NCBI RefSeq assembly: GCF_028389875.1
Contig: NC_084702.1
Span: forward strand, 69,537,582-69,601,581
DNA: 64,000 bases
Direction: 5' to 3'
DNA from: Rhea pennata
Taxonomy: Eukaryota; Chordata; Aves; Rheiformes; Rheidae
Each line of letters begins with the position of its first letter. Within the stretch, counting starts at the first letter, position 1. Below the pieces are notes generated by a model, which ran no database searches, was not told the origin of the DNA, and saw only the letters and a list, made by a program, of their open reading frames with translations. Of the stretch, positions 52,341-63,632 are shown one piece after another. The translations under genes were made by a program, and so were the position numbers.

Positions 52341-52368
52341 CGGGCCGGGCCGGGCCGGGCCGGGCCGG
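52336..52368 (+). repeat. (GGGCC)n array, G-quadruplex candidate
   Basis: About six head-to-tail GGGCC units. With the G-runs just before it, four or more G3+ tracts lie within 35 bases, satisfying the usual quadruplex pattern on the coding strand. It is about 70 bp upstream of the TATA-like box. Confidence 0.85.
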
Positions 52369-52434
52369 CGGGCGGCTCCGCCCTGCGCGCAAGCCCGGCC
52401 GCGCCGCGCCGTGCGGGCGCCCGCGCTCCCACAC

Positions 52435-52442
52435 TATTTAAA
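52435..52442 (+). promoter_or_regulatory. NPR3: Candidate TATA-like box of NPR3
   Basis: TATTTAAA stands alone in GC-rich sequence, about 250 bp upstream of the NPR3 start codon. If used, transcription would begin near 52,465 and the leader would be about 225 nt. A CpG-island start elsewhere is equally possible. Confidence 0.45.
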
Positions 52443-52493
52443 CAGGCGGGCGGCAGCCGCGGAGCGACCCGGGGCGTCCGCGGGGGGCGGGCG

Positions 52494-52508
52494 ATGCGCC
52501 GGCCGTAG
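52494..52508 (+). other. Minimal upstream ORF in the NPR3 leader
   Basis: An ATG followed by CGC CGG CCG and TAG: four codons and a stop, with G at -3. It is the only upstream ATG between the TATA-like box and the NPR3 start codon, ending 183 bp before it. It matters only if transcription starts upstream of 52,494. Confidence 0.5.
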
Positions 52509-52546
52509 CAGAGCAGCCACCGCCGCACGGGGGCAGGTTGTTAATT

Positions 52547-52594
52547 TAAAAAAAAATATATATATAGATAGATTTTTTTTTTTTTTTTTTTTTT
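52547..52594. repeat. A-run / TA / T22 tract within the NPR3 leader
   Basis: An A9 run, a short (TA)n, GATAGA and then T22 (52573-52594) interrupt the CpG island about 100 bp before the NPR3 start codon. In RNA the A-run could pair with the U-run. Confidence 0.9.
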
Positions 52595-52691
52595 GCAAAG
52601 CACCTGAGCAATAAAAGCACGAAGGAACAACTCGGGAGGGAAGGGAGGGCGGCAGCAGCCTGCCGCCGCCGCGCCGACCCGCGTGGCCGCG

Positions 52692-55600
52692 ATGCCGCCC
52701 TGGCTGCTCGGCGGCCTCTGGTGCGTGCTGGCGGCGCTGGGCAGCGGCGGCCCCGCGGGCGCGGAGCCGGCGGAGGAGGCGGCGGCGGAGGAGAAGCTGA
52801 TCCGGGTGCTGGTGCTGCTGCCGCAGGACGACGCGTACCTCTTCTCGCTGGGGCGGGTGCGGCCGGCCATCGAGTACGCGGTGCGGAGCCTGCGGGAGAA
52901 GGGCTCCGGGCTGCCGCCGGGCTACGCCTTCCAGCTCACCTACGAGGACTCGGCGTGCGGCAACCGGGCGCTCTTCAGCCTGGTCGACATGGTGGCCCTG
53001 CAGCGCCGCCGCCCCGACCTGCTGCTGGGCCCCGTGTGCGAGTACGCGGCGGCGCCCGTGGCGCGGCTGGCGGCCCACTGGGACGTGCCCATGCTGTCGG
53101 CGGGCGCCCTGGCCGCCGGCTTCGGCGCCAAGGGCGGCGAGTACTCGCACCTCACCCGCGTGGCGCCCGCCTACGCCAAGATGGGCGAGATGCTCCTGGC
53201 CCTCTTCCGCCACCACCAGTGGAGCCGCGCCACGCTGCTCTACAGCGACAGCAACCCCGAGCGCAGCTGCTACTTCGCCATGGAGGGTGTCCACGTGGTC
53301 TTCCAGGAGGAGGCCTTCCACATGGCCGTGCACAGCTTCGACGAGAGCAGCCGCCACCTCGACCTGGACGACGTGGTGCGCGCCCTGCAGGCCGGCGAGC
53401 GGGGTGAGTCCGCGGCGCGGGGACGGGGCGCGGGGTCTCGCCTCCCACCGCGCGTTGTGTTGGCGTGAGGCCGGCCGCGCTGCTGCCCTTCTCCCACCTG
53501 CGGGTCTCCTGGGGCGGTGCTGGGGCAGTAGCACGTGCCAGGCTTGGCTTCGTGCCCAAAGCGTGTTCCCGTCATTGCTCAGGATCGATGCTGGACACTG
53601 TCAGGGAGGGCTCCCCGGAGGGGATGGCACTTCTCCACCTGTTGGAGAAGGTGGCCACGAGCAGGACCAGCCGCGCATGAGCTCAGCCCATGAAATCCCG
53701 CCCTTGCGGAGTGGGGAGGGAGTTGCCCTCGGTGGTTTTTATTAGGGTGGTTTTGTGGTATAACAAGAAATCAGCTTTCCCCGGCGAGCTGTGACGGCAA
53801 CAAGCCTGAAATCGCATGTGTCCGCCCGCAGATGCAGAGCAGCAAATCTGTTGCTCCATCTGTGAGATTTCTTTAAGTGACTCTGTGCAAGTTCAAAGGC
53901 TGAGCAGAGATGTTTTCTTCTCACCCTGCTGCGTCTTGCCGTGGCAATCTTCTTCCCCACTCCTGCCATTAGGAGCCCTTTTGAGTGCTTCATAAATAAC
54001 GAATGCGTTTTGTGGAAGCGGTCGTATCGGGCGAATGTGTGAACTCTAAACCCTTGAGTGCGTGCAGTAATATTGCCACCAACTGTTAGCAAAACACTGT
54101 GGAGATAAATGGCTTGTAAAACATGTTGGAAAATCACTCCTGGGCTGGATGCATAAAGTAGTAAAATGCTTGAAGAACTTTGGAACGTTTAAAATACATT
54201 TAATTACAAATTTGAAATGAGATCTTGCCAACTGATGCACAGATCTGGGGGTTCATCAAGAGGCATTTTCAGTTGGAGGCATAACCAGCAACAGATTTCT
54301 TTAAGTTGTTCCAAAAAAAGGAAAGGTGTATTTCAGCAGCGGACTCCTGGAGATCAAGTCAGAGAAAGTTCTTCTCTATGTTTCAATAGAGATATAAATG
54401 TTAAAAATGTTTTGTACTATTTTTACATCCTCAGTTGCAGAATCTTACAATATTATAATAATTGAGCAGATATAAATCATGCTGTATATTGCTGACATAA
54501 CTCATGTCACCATGCTGTAGGCTGGCATGCTTCAACAGTCCAGCTTTGCAGTGGTGATCTAGTTAAGTTGGTGTGAAATTCCTTCTTAATATGCACAGGA
54601 CTGTATTTGTCTAATAACAGAGGGATCTTTAATCCTCTCTGTGAAAATACGTAAGCAGGTGCTTGAAATAGAGCTTTCCTGTTAGCACCTTTTGCGACAA
54701 TGTAGTGAATGAAGAGAAAGAAACTTTTAAGTGCTAAAGGAAAATACTAAGTACGGAAAGTGTTGGGTTTTTTTTATATATATATAATCAACTAGGCTAT
54801 GTACATATTTGCCTTTGCTCATGCTCAGAGCATAAAAATAAGATTATTGCAAGAAAAGATAAGTGTTAACCCTTAGCTAAAGGGAGCTCTGGCTGTGCTG
54901 TTGGATCATGAGTGATAGCTAAAGGCAAACTCTGGTATTGCCGTGCCAAGAGCCCAGGCAGAAGCTTGCTTTTTACTAAACCTAAATGCTTTTTTGAGAC
55001 CTTATTGAGCTTGATCTTGAGTTTCAGTATAATTCTTTAACTTGCTAATTACCGGATTAAAGCAATCATCTATTACTTCTCTCTGCTTTTGTGCGTGGGT
55101 GGATTCTCTCTTCTCCCTCTATCCCACTTGCTTTATTTGTCCTTTGGTTCATGCTGCTACTGCTAAATGCAGTGCAATCTTCCACCTCCATTTGTGCGTT
55201 TCTGACTTTATGGACTGACTGCATGGCTTGCCTTGCATGTCTCCTTTGGCCTGAGTGGTGTTCCTGATGCCCACAATGCTAAGACCATCAAAATATAAGT
55301 CATTCATGACAAGGATTCACCATGCACCTCAGCTTTCTAGCTTAGGTCTTCATTTCTCCTTGGGGGTCACCTAATGGCGTAGTGTCGCTGGTGGGCAAGG
55401 TGATGTCCAAATAACTTCCTCACTCCTCTTTTTAACCAGTTTTTAGGGGCTACTGTATCATACCTATGGCAATATCATCCCACGCTGACTCTACACCCTC
55501 TCTCTTGCCTGTACAAATGTATAGACAAGATATGGGATGCATGCTAGAAACTATCTTATGGCTGAGAAAAGTTGCTCCATCAAATATGACTCTTAAAGCT

Positions 55601-57092
55601 ATCTTTCTAGCCATCTTCTAGTGAGTCTGACTGGAGGAGTCTTAAGGTGTTATGTGCTCCATGTGACCCCTGTCTAGAGCCTCCAGGCCTGCGAGTGGCC
55701 TGAGCTGGCCCAGGAGGTTGAATCCCCACTGTGCTGAGCTATCAGGGCTGGAGCCTGGGGCATACCTGGCTGCACAAAGAGTTTTGCCAGCAGATACATC
55801 TCTGGGCCCTGGAGCCGTATCAAAAGCCTGGAGCCTTAGAGCCAAGACAAAATCATGATGAATCATAGAATCAGTAAGGTTGGAAGGGGCCTCTGGAGGA
55901 CATCTCAGCATCCCTGCTCAGCAGGGTCACCTAGAGCATGTTAGATAGGGTTGCATCCAGGCAGGCTTTGAGTATCTCCAAAGAAGGAGACTCCACAATC
56001 TCTCTGGGCAACCTGTAAATGAAAAATATGGTGATTAAAGACAGGTGGTTAACTCTTATGTCATTAGTAACTGAAGCTCACTTTTGAAGACTCAGGCTAG
56101 CTGCGATGATTGTGAACCCCGTACTGGGCTTAAACACACTTTTTATGTAAGGAGGCAAGTGCATAGCAGAGGGAACGCTTACTCCTTTAAGACTCTTTTC
56201 TTACTGGAATTAAACACCAAATATTTGCAGACTGAGTCAGTCTTTGTCAATAAATTGAAAATACTAGTATTAGAATTATTTTATGTGTATATTACACTAG
56301 AAGGAAAACATTTTCTTGGTGTGCACATGTGTACATTTCTGTAAATACAGTAGTAGTGTACAGATGCAGATTGAGTAAACATAATTTACATTTTTGAAAG
56401 TTTGCAAGAGATCTACCCATAGCTAATTTGCCTCAAAATCTTGAAATACGTAATCTTTGCTCTCCTACTGGGTTAAAAGCCATATCCAAATAGTTAATAT
56501 CAATTCTCCTACTTTCCTTTAGTGGCTTACAAAATATGACTTAATGTATTTTAGAGTAGATTTTTTTTCCCCCACTTTATTCCTTTTTACTCAACATCTT
56601 TTACTGGTGTTACAGGAATTGCTTTGATTTCCATCTACAGATTATAATTGTATGATAGGTATGAATTATAAAGGGAGAACTGAGAGGACAGCAAGAAATC
56701 ATTTCAAAGGGAAAACTCTCACCTATACTGAAATTAGGAACAGGGAGACAAATCTATTCCTCATGCAAGACTAGAAAAAATTTGATCCAAGTTTTATTGT
56801 AAGATTTTTTTTTCCTTCATGTTGATACCTCATAATAGCCGTGAAATATGTCTTGCTCTCTTGCTCTGGAAATTATTATTATTACTCTGCAATAATCAGT
56901 TGGACAGAGGTATGCATGGTATAACTTTCCTGAAGTGTGTGGATTTAACAGAATGTGATTTATACCAGGGCTGCATCTGGAACTTTATGCCTATGATGGC
57001 ATAAAACCAGAAAAGTGATGGGAGAAGATTCATTGTGTGAGAAGAGATTTGGCCTGTTTGGCCTTTTCTTTTCTTTTTTTTTTCCCCTTTTT

Positions 57093-57123
<31 letters not shown>

Positions 57124-59223
57124 CTTTTAACCAGAGAAGCTGAATGTGGTTTTGATTCAGTTTTATTGTTTGGGTGAAAATATTTGCGTACATTATTGTA
57201 GATTTAAGTCCTGCCATGCATGACAGCATTCCTGGAAATGTGTGTGCACTTGGTTTTGAATTGCTCTTCTGATGAGATCCCTTATGACTCTGCTATAGGA
57301 TATAGCTACGTGCATTGATACAGTACTTCACTGAGCTCTCTGTTACTAGCTTCATACCCATCGTCTTGTGAATGCGTATGAAAGTTCATGATGTAGTGTC
57401 CAGTGTGGGAGCTATTTGCGCACTGCTAAAGGTCTAGCTTGGGACTGTCTGTTTTCCTTGCAAAGGGAAGGAGGGACTAGAGGCAGTTTGCCCAGTCCAG
57501 TATGCTGGAGAAGTGACCTCTCAAGGAGCATCTTTAGATTAATGTAGAAGAACACATTGGGGTCCACTCCCTCACTGGAGTGGACATAGTAGGGCAGCAG
57601 TGGGACGCTGGGCTGCACAGAGCCCTCAGCTGTCGTGTGGCGGAGAGCAGATCATCCTGACTTCCGAGCCCCTGCTGCAGCATCTTTCAGGATAGGACAT
57701 AGTGAATTTGGCTTGTGTGCTTAAACTCATGGCTCAGGCACCAGGCAGGCTTTTAGTTGGGTTGTCTGAAGCAATTTGGCACCCCTGAGAATCACTGGTG
57801 GCTGTTTGGGCACCTGATAACAATATGTAGGGCTGTGACTGCATAGTCTCTTCTCCCCTGCCAGGCAGCAGGTGAGCTGGGCTGCTGTGCTAGAGATCCT
57901 CAGTGATGTGGAGGCTGCTGTGAGGGTACCTGGAGGCTTTGTCACCTGAGCTTTGAGTTGTCGTTGTGTGGATCACAGTCCTGCATAGAGCACATCTGCA
58001 GGCTTGTAGATCCCACTGCAAGACCAAAGCCCCTGTTTAGTGTTTGGTCCATGGCAAACAAGGCCTTGTGGCATTTAATCTTGTAACCACCTTTTGTCTG
58101 CATACACACTTTCTTTTTTTCCATTTTTTCCATTTGTAGCTACCTGACAACTAAGCATCCAGTCAAAAGTAGTTGCTCACTGTATTGTTGGAGAGAAAGT
58201 CATCTGCTGGAGAGATTCATATCATTGACCTTAGGCAATTGCTTTAGGATGGAGTAAATCTGCTGCAGAGATATTGTTCTCCATTGACTGTGGGGGATTT
58301 CTGGACAAGAAATCTTACACTAGATGTCTACACTTTAGGCAGTTAAGGTGTAGATGAGATGAATCAACACCTAACTCTTCAGTGGACTGGAAACTACAAT
58401 GGTAATATCACTGTATCAACTTCATTCCTCATCTTCAGATGACATCTTCACTATGAAGCCACCAGTGGCTTATTTTTGCAATTAACTTTACAAATATATG
58501 CAGTTGAACAAATGCAAAGCCAGAACTTCATTGTTTGTTGCAGGAGTAAAAGGCTATATCCTTTTTCTTTTCTTTTTCTTTTTTTTTTTTTTTTTCCTTA
58601 AATTCATTTTCAGAGGTGATAAGGGAGTATGAAGTTGCTTTGTGTTTGGTACCTCTCTTTTGTGGACTCTTTGGGAAATCAGCTTTATTTGCCAGCTGAG
58701 TTGTCATGTTTGTTGCAACATTAGGAGGACAGTTTGGGTCACTGTGTCTGGCAGTGTACAGGCTTAACAGACTGTTCTTGAAAGTTCTTGAATTGCTTCT
58801 TATCTGTGTTTTCCATTTTTCTCCACCAGTTATAATCATGTGTGCCAGTGGTGACACAATCAGGAACATCATGTTAGCTGCTCATCGACAAGGAATGACC
58901 AATGGGGACTATGCTTTCTTCAATATTGAACTCTTCAACAGCTCATCATATGGTAATGTTTTCCCCCCTCAAGCATGTTGCAAGGTCTTCTGTAAATCTG
59001 TTAATATTTTTAGATCTGTTAGCCTCAAAGTATACCCTACCGAATCTCAGAATACACTACCATCTCTGTGTTATTGTAATTACCTTCCCCTTGGGTTATG
59101 ATATTGCAGGAAAGAAAATAGATATTAGTTTTTATTTAGCTATGGTTACCACGGAGTGGGTCACAAGATATAGGATGCCTGCAGTATGAGCTTTAGTTAG
59201 TTAGCTTTAGGCTGTGCTGGGGA

Positions 59224-59272
<49 letters not shown>

Positions 59273-62200
59273 TTTTGATCACTGTTTCTACAAAAGTATT
59301 CAGCATTGAAGGGGAGATACTGGGTGGAACATGGGCAGTCCAAATATCCTAGGGTAGAATGGATGGATAAAAGTGGCTGACTTCACCCCTTGTTTTCTAA
59401 GGAAAAGTGATCTGATCTGTGAAGTTACTAGGAGACTTTAAAAATGTAAAATTAAGTTAATTTGCATTTTGAATTATACCCACGTTTGATATTATGGCAA
59501 TGTGTGCTAGAGACCAAACCTCGTATCAGCTGTTAATAGCTGTCTCAGTTAAATTAAAGCTAGTACTTGAGCAATGTGTTTGCTGACAATTTTAAACAAT
59601 GTCAGAAATATGCAGGCTACCTTAATTAATCCAGAATGATAACAAATTCATTTAAAACTGAAGATCAAGCAGGAGTTGAAAAAGAAGGAAAACTTGTTTT
59701 CTTCTTTTAAGCCTTAATAAACCCTGATGAACAGAAACAATTGAATTCACAAAAGGATGACATGTTTTGTTTAATAGGTAAGTTATTCCTAAGTGAAAAT
59801 CTTTTAAATAAAGTTTTGATTACTCATGTAGGACCTCTGAGATCATTTTACAATGGATATCATTCATTGTGGAAAAGCTCTAGGATAAACATATGTTGTT
59901 TAAGTCCAGAGGTATAGATACAAACAGAAGTGCAAGTACAGCTATGTATCTCTTCCAGGTTAGCTAAAGAAGTGCCAAGTTTCACCAGCTAAAAAGGAAA
60001 TTACTGAAATAACTAAAAGGTAAAATCACAGAACAAGATCAAAACCAACAGTTCAAATCAAAGTTTTGTGTTTACTGATTTAAATTTGCAGTGATTTCAT
60101 CCCTCATGACATAAAGTGAAACTTTTTGGCATTGCAGCCCTAATCAGGACCAGGGTAAAAGCTGAAGGCTTTACCCATGTCATCAGTCACAGAACCCTGA
60201 AGTTTCAGCCCTTCTGTAGACGACAGGAGTTTAGTAGACATGATTTTTACCTGTTCCTACACACTACAGATCAAGTAATTGCTGGTGGTGTCTCATTATA
60301 GCTGAGCTACTGCTGCCTTTCATCTTGTGGAATGAAAATGTCAGATGTGATTCATCTGACCTCAGATACAGGTTTGCCTCTGAGCTAGGTTCCCTTTAGA
60401 ATCACAGTAGAGAAACAGGCACTCCTGCGCAGTGATTCACCTCAACCTTAGATGTCTGAAATGGCTCGGATGAATCATTCCCTAAAGCTCACTGTTTCCT
60501 TGCCTTAGCTGTAAGCAGAGCCCAAGATGACTAGCTCAACTCTGGAGGTCTACCAGGGAAGCACTGAAGCTGGCTGGGATAGATGTTACCTAAAGTTTTC
60601 TTTGAGCACAGAGATGTTCAATGAGTGCAGTGGCTACGCTGCTGGGACACTGCATTTTGCAATCTGTTCATGTTTCAAAATGGTATTTGCTGGGAGGTAG
60701 CAGTGGTTGCAGGAGGCAGTGTTGCAGCGGGATGGGTATTTGAAGTGACACAGCCACTGGTAGACAGCACTTGTTCAGTCATTTACTGGGCAGTGCTGTG
60801 CTGCCATGGTGCTGTGCTGGGTGGTGGTACCATTTCGCCTGTGGTTGTGTTGGGATCTCAACATTGCCCTCCTTGGGTCATAGGAAGTCCGATCTACTTG
60901 TGGTTTTTCAAAGTAAGTAGTTAAAACTGTCTACCCTCCGATGTTAAATTGTGGCATTTCCTAACACTTACAAAGCTCTTTAGAAACAGTCTGTCTTTTT
61001 CTTTTTGGATGTGTTTTCCATGAGGAGTAAAATGACTTTTTGTCAGAAATTGACTTCTGTTTGCAGGTCATCACCTGCAAAAAGCAAGCATGCAGAGAAA
61101 CATAGAGAAATCCCCCCCCAGCACCAAATTTCTCCTCCCAGTGCCTTGAGATAGTGAAATTACAAAAGGTACAAAATCTAACATCGAATGTGATTGACAA
61201 ATCAACATTCCCCCAAGCCAAGTTCATATGACTGTATTTTGTTATTGCCCTCTGTTCTGAATGTTTCTAATTTTTCAGAAGAGCAGACTTACTAAATGTT
61301 AAGGCTGCAACAATTGCAGTTAAATACTGGAGGAGAACTACATCCCATAAAATTATCTATGGAGGAATTTAAATATGTAAATTATTCTAGTAACTGTTAT
61401 GCAAGTTTAGCTTCCTTGTTCCCACTGTCAGTTTGTTTAAAGTAATAAGTAAGTATATTGTACAGGACAGATTTATTCATGTCCTGAGCTTCAGTGCTCT
61501 GGAAAGGCTTGTCTTCTCAAAAGGAAGCCACCCATAGTTACACTGCTGGCTTGGGAGCCTTCCATCTGTTTCCATGTACAGACTGAGGTCTTCAGGTGTT
61601 AGCTTTGTCCCTTGAGCTAGAAGACTGTTGCTGGACATGCATATCTTTCTTCTGGAGAGCAGGAGTGCACATTTAAGAGTGCTACTGCTGACTGCAGTCA
61701 TGTTAGTAGCATGTTAGGCTATAAGATGTTGTTGTCCAGTGTCAGGTCTGATGAACAAGTAATCTTGACCATTTATCTTTGAATCAGGAAAGAAATCCCT
61801 AGATCAAGGGAGAAATATCTAGAATTTCATCTAAGAGAACAAAAAAGCTCCAAAAATAGATGGCAAAGGAAAAAAGAAAAACAAAGTATTACTAAGGTCA
61901 TGTAGGAATTTTGTAAAGACTGCAATCCCTGCCAGTGCTGACCTGTGGTAAATAAGGTTTTCCTGGGGTGGAAGAGAACTAAAGGGAATATCCATTTAAT
62001 GTGAATCTTTTTCAGAGCTTAACTGGGACTGTGCCTTGCTCCGTGTGTTGAGAGTGACAGGAGCTGGCATAGAAGCAGAAGCAGCACAAGGAAAGAGCTG
62101 CTCTCTTGAAGAGAACAGTTCCTTCTGTATTTCCCCTGTGCTCTTCTGAGGAAGAAGAGCAATTCCTTAATTGCTTTCAGTATGAAAAAAAAAAAAAAAG

Positions 62201-63632
62201 TCCTACCAGCAGTGTCTAGGTACCAGAGGGGGTGAAACGTGAAACACAAGCTCTGTATTCACCTGCTTTGAGAGAGGTTGGAGGTCTGTCCATAAAGCCT
62301 TGCTCCCACAGATGGCCAGGTACAGCGTGGAGTGCAGTGCAAGGAGCACTGAAGGTTTGGTCCCTGGGCTCTGTCTCCATTAGCATCTCTTCTCCTAAAC
62401 CATTCACTTTTCCTGGTCTAAACAGCACCATGATTAAGGTCCTTTAACCAAGCAGGGTAGCCACATCCTCCTTCATTTCATGGTCCTGCAGGTCACACTT
62501 CAGAATTGAGCATGTTCCACAGTCTTCATTTTTGCACATTTAGCCATGAGTTTTTGTTGCTATTATTTCAAAAATAAAAAGACCGTCTAGCTTTTAATTG
62601 TTTGCAGTTATTTAAAAGCACTATTTATAGGTTCCTCTATCATTTATATACAATAGCACAAAACCTGATCCAGGTCAATGCGAATCTTTCCACTGATTTC
62701 ATGAAGCATTGGATCAGAATCTCAGCACCTTTTAGGGTCAGGCCCCATTGGGCAGAAGGGCTTCTTCTATCAATTAACGTCCAGTCAGCTGTTCTGCTTT
62801 TTAAAAATCTGAAAATCTGATTCAACTCAAAACACCAATAGAGTAATCATTTCTGTGCTGTGATGCAGAGCACATGTAAACAGCATAGGCAGAATCCCAT
62901 TTATTTGTGGTTTCTTTTCCATTAAGAACAGGCCTTGTCTGGCAGCCACCACACATGTGACTTTCTCCTTGACTGCTATGGGAGAAGTAGCTATACCATC
63001 TGCCTCCCATGTAGGGTGATGATCATGCTGTTGTATTTTCTGGAGCTTTTCTGACTGCCCAAGACTGAAAAGAGCATCACTGATGGTGTGATGTGGAGTA
63101 AAAGCTTTTTTTTGTCAGACCCTCCCTTGCTTGTTTTAAGTTAAATATCTTTGAGTTTGAGATCTGGAATGTTTTTTCGCTGGGAGATGTCTTCTCATGC
63201 TTAGATTTGAATCTAACCTTCAAAAATAAGCAAGCACAGCATGGGAGTAAAGTTGTCTTTCTGTTTGCACATTTACTTCACAGCTGTCATCAGCCATTCC
63301 TGCCCTGCTTCCTGCACTTCCTCAAGTGGGTTCAGTTCTCCCTCATACTTTGCCATCTCCTCTTCTCCCCTAGGCAAATGAGAGGGGACTTTTTAATGGA
63401 GAAAGGAAAATGGTCCTTTAATGGTGTCCAAATTGATGTTGGAAATATTTTTGTTTTCCCCCTAGGAAATGGCTCTTGGAAAAGAGGAGACAAACATGAC
63501 CTTGAAGCCAAGAAGGCGTACTCATACCTCCAGACTGTCACTCTGCTAAGGACAGTGAAGCCTGAGTTTGAGAAGTTTTCCTTGGAAGTGAAAAGTTCTG
63601 TTCAGAAACAAGGGCTGCATGAGGATGATTAT
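52692..63632 (+). CDS. NPR3: Natriuretic peptide receptor 3 (clearance receptor), partial: first three coding exons
   Basis: NPR-C binds ANP, BNP and CNP at the cell surface, internalises them for degradation, and signals weakly through Gi; it lacks the kinase and guanylate cyclase domains of NPR1/2. Exons: 52692-53403, 58830-58952 and 63466-63632, all GT-AG with matching phases. They encode residues 1-334 of a protein of about 540; the membrane segment and short tail lie beyond the right edge. A signal peptide (about 1-24, hydrophobic [14 protein letters not shown]) precedes the ligand-binding domain, with characteristic [31 protein letters not shown] and [14 protein letters not shown]. Cysteines C89/C116 and C193/C242 match the two family disulfides. 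Sequons are at N274 (NSS) and N280 (NGS). The ATG at 52692 is chosen because it begins the signal peptide; the frame is open a few codons upstream but without an ATG. Exon 1 is extremely GC-rich, later exons are not. No break is seen. Confidence 0.97.
55859..56013 (-). mobile_element. CR1 LINE 3' fragment (reverse) in NPR3 intron 1
   Basis: Begins AATCATAGAATCAGTAAGGT and 'tggaaggggcctctggagga', and continues through 'cagcagggtcacctagagca', 'catccaggcaggctttgagt' and 'atctccaaagaaggagactc' to 'tctctctgggcaacctg'. This is the CR1 3' UTR in reverse complement, about 155 bp, 5'-truncated, antisense to NPR3. Confidence 0.92.
57063..57123. repeat. Pyrimidine tract followed by A27
   Basis: A T/C-rich stretch of about 32 bases (57063-57094) is followed almost directly by 27 consecutive A residues (57097-57123). 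T and A portions are self-complementary in part, so a hairpin is possible in the pre-mRNA. Confidence 0.85.
58953..63465 (+). other. NPR3: NPR3 intron 2
   Basis: Runs from a GTAATG donor to a TTTTCCCCCTAG acceptor. AT-rich, with a (CT)20 microsatellite. The open frame reaching across the exon 3 boundary from 63207 is intronic on its 5' side. No additional exon was recognised. Confidence 0.85.
59229..59269. repeat. (CT)20 microsatellite in NPR3 intron 2
   Basis: About twenty uninterrupted CT dinucleotides, probably polymorphic between individuals. Confidence 0.95.

Larger units (their letters stand above)
51780..53480 (+). promoter_or_regulatory. NPR3: NPR3 CpG-island promoter and first-exon region
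   Basis: About 1.7 kb of very GC- and CpG-rich DNA covers the upstream region, the 5' leader and the whole first coding exon. It holds C-runs (51958-51969, 52128-52144), a GGGCC pentamer array, a TATA-like box and, out of character, an A/T tract in the leader. Long open frames on both strands here are a by-product of high GC. Confidence 0.85.
53404..58829 (+). other. NPR3: NPR3 intron 1
   Basis: Runs from a GTGAGT donor to a TTTTTCTCCACCAG acceptor. The first few hundred bases belong to the CpG island; the rest is AT-rich. It holds a reversed CR1 fragment, a pyrimidine tract with A27, and a T-rich run at 58573-58596. No further exon was recognised. Confidence 0.85.

Noticed and set aside
52683-52691. 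NPR3 start three codons upstream of the ATG at 52692
   Set aside because: The upstream codon is GTG. The ATG at 52692 immediately precedes the hydrophobic signal peptide and fits the family.
51713-53559. Several long antisense and out-of-frame open frames (up to 366 codons) across the NPR3 CpG island
   Set aside because: Stop codons are rare in such GC-rich DNA. The predicted products are Arg/Pro/Gly/Ala-rich shadows of NPR3 exon 1 and its promoter, without domains.
63207-63465. Open frame continuing upstream of NPR3 exon 3
   Set aside because: A clear polypyrimidine tract and CAG-type acceptor ending at 63465, in the right phase for exon 2, show that the upstream part is intron.
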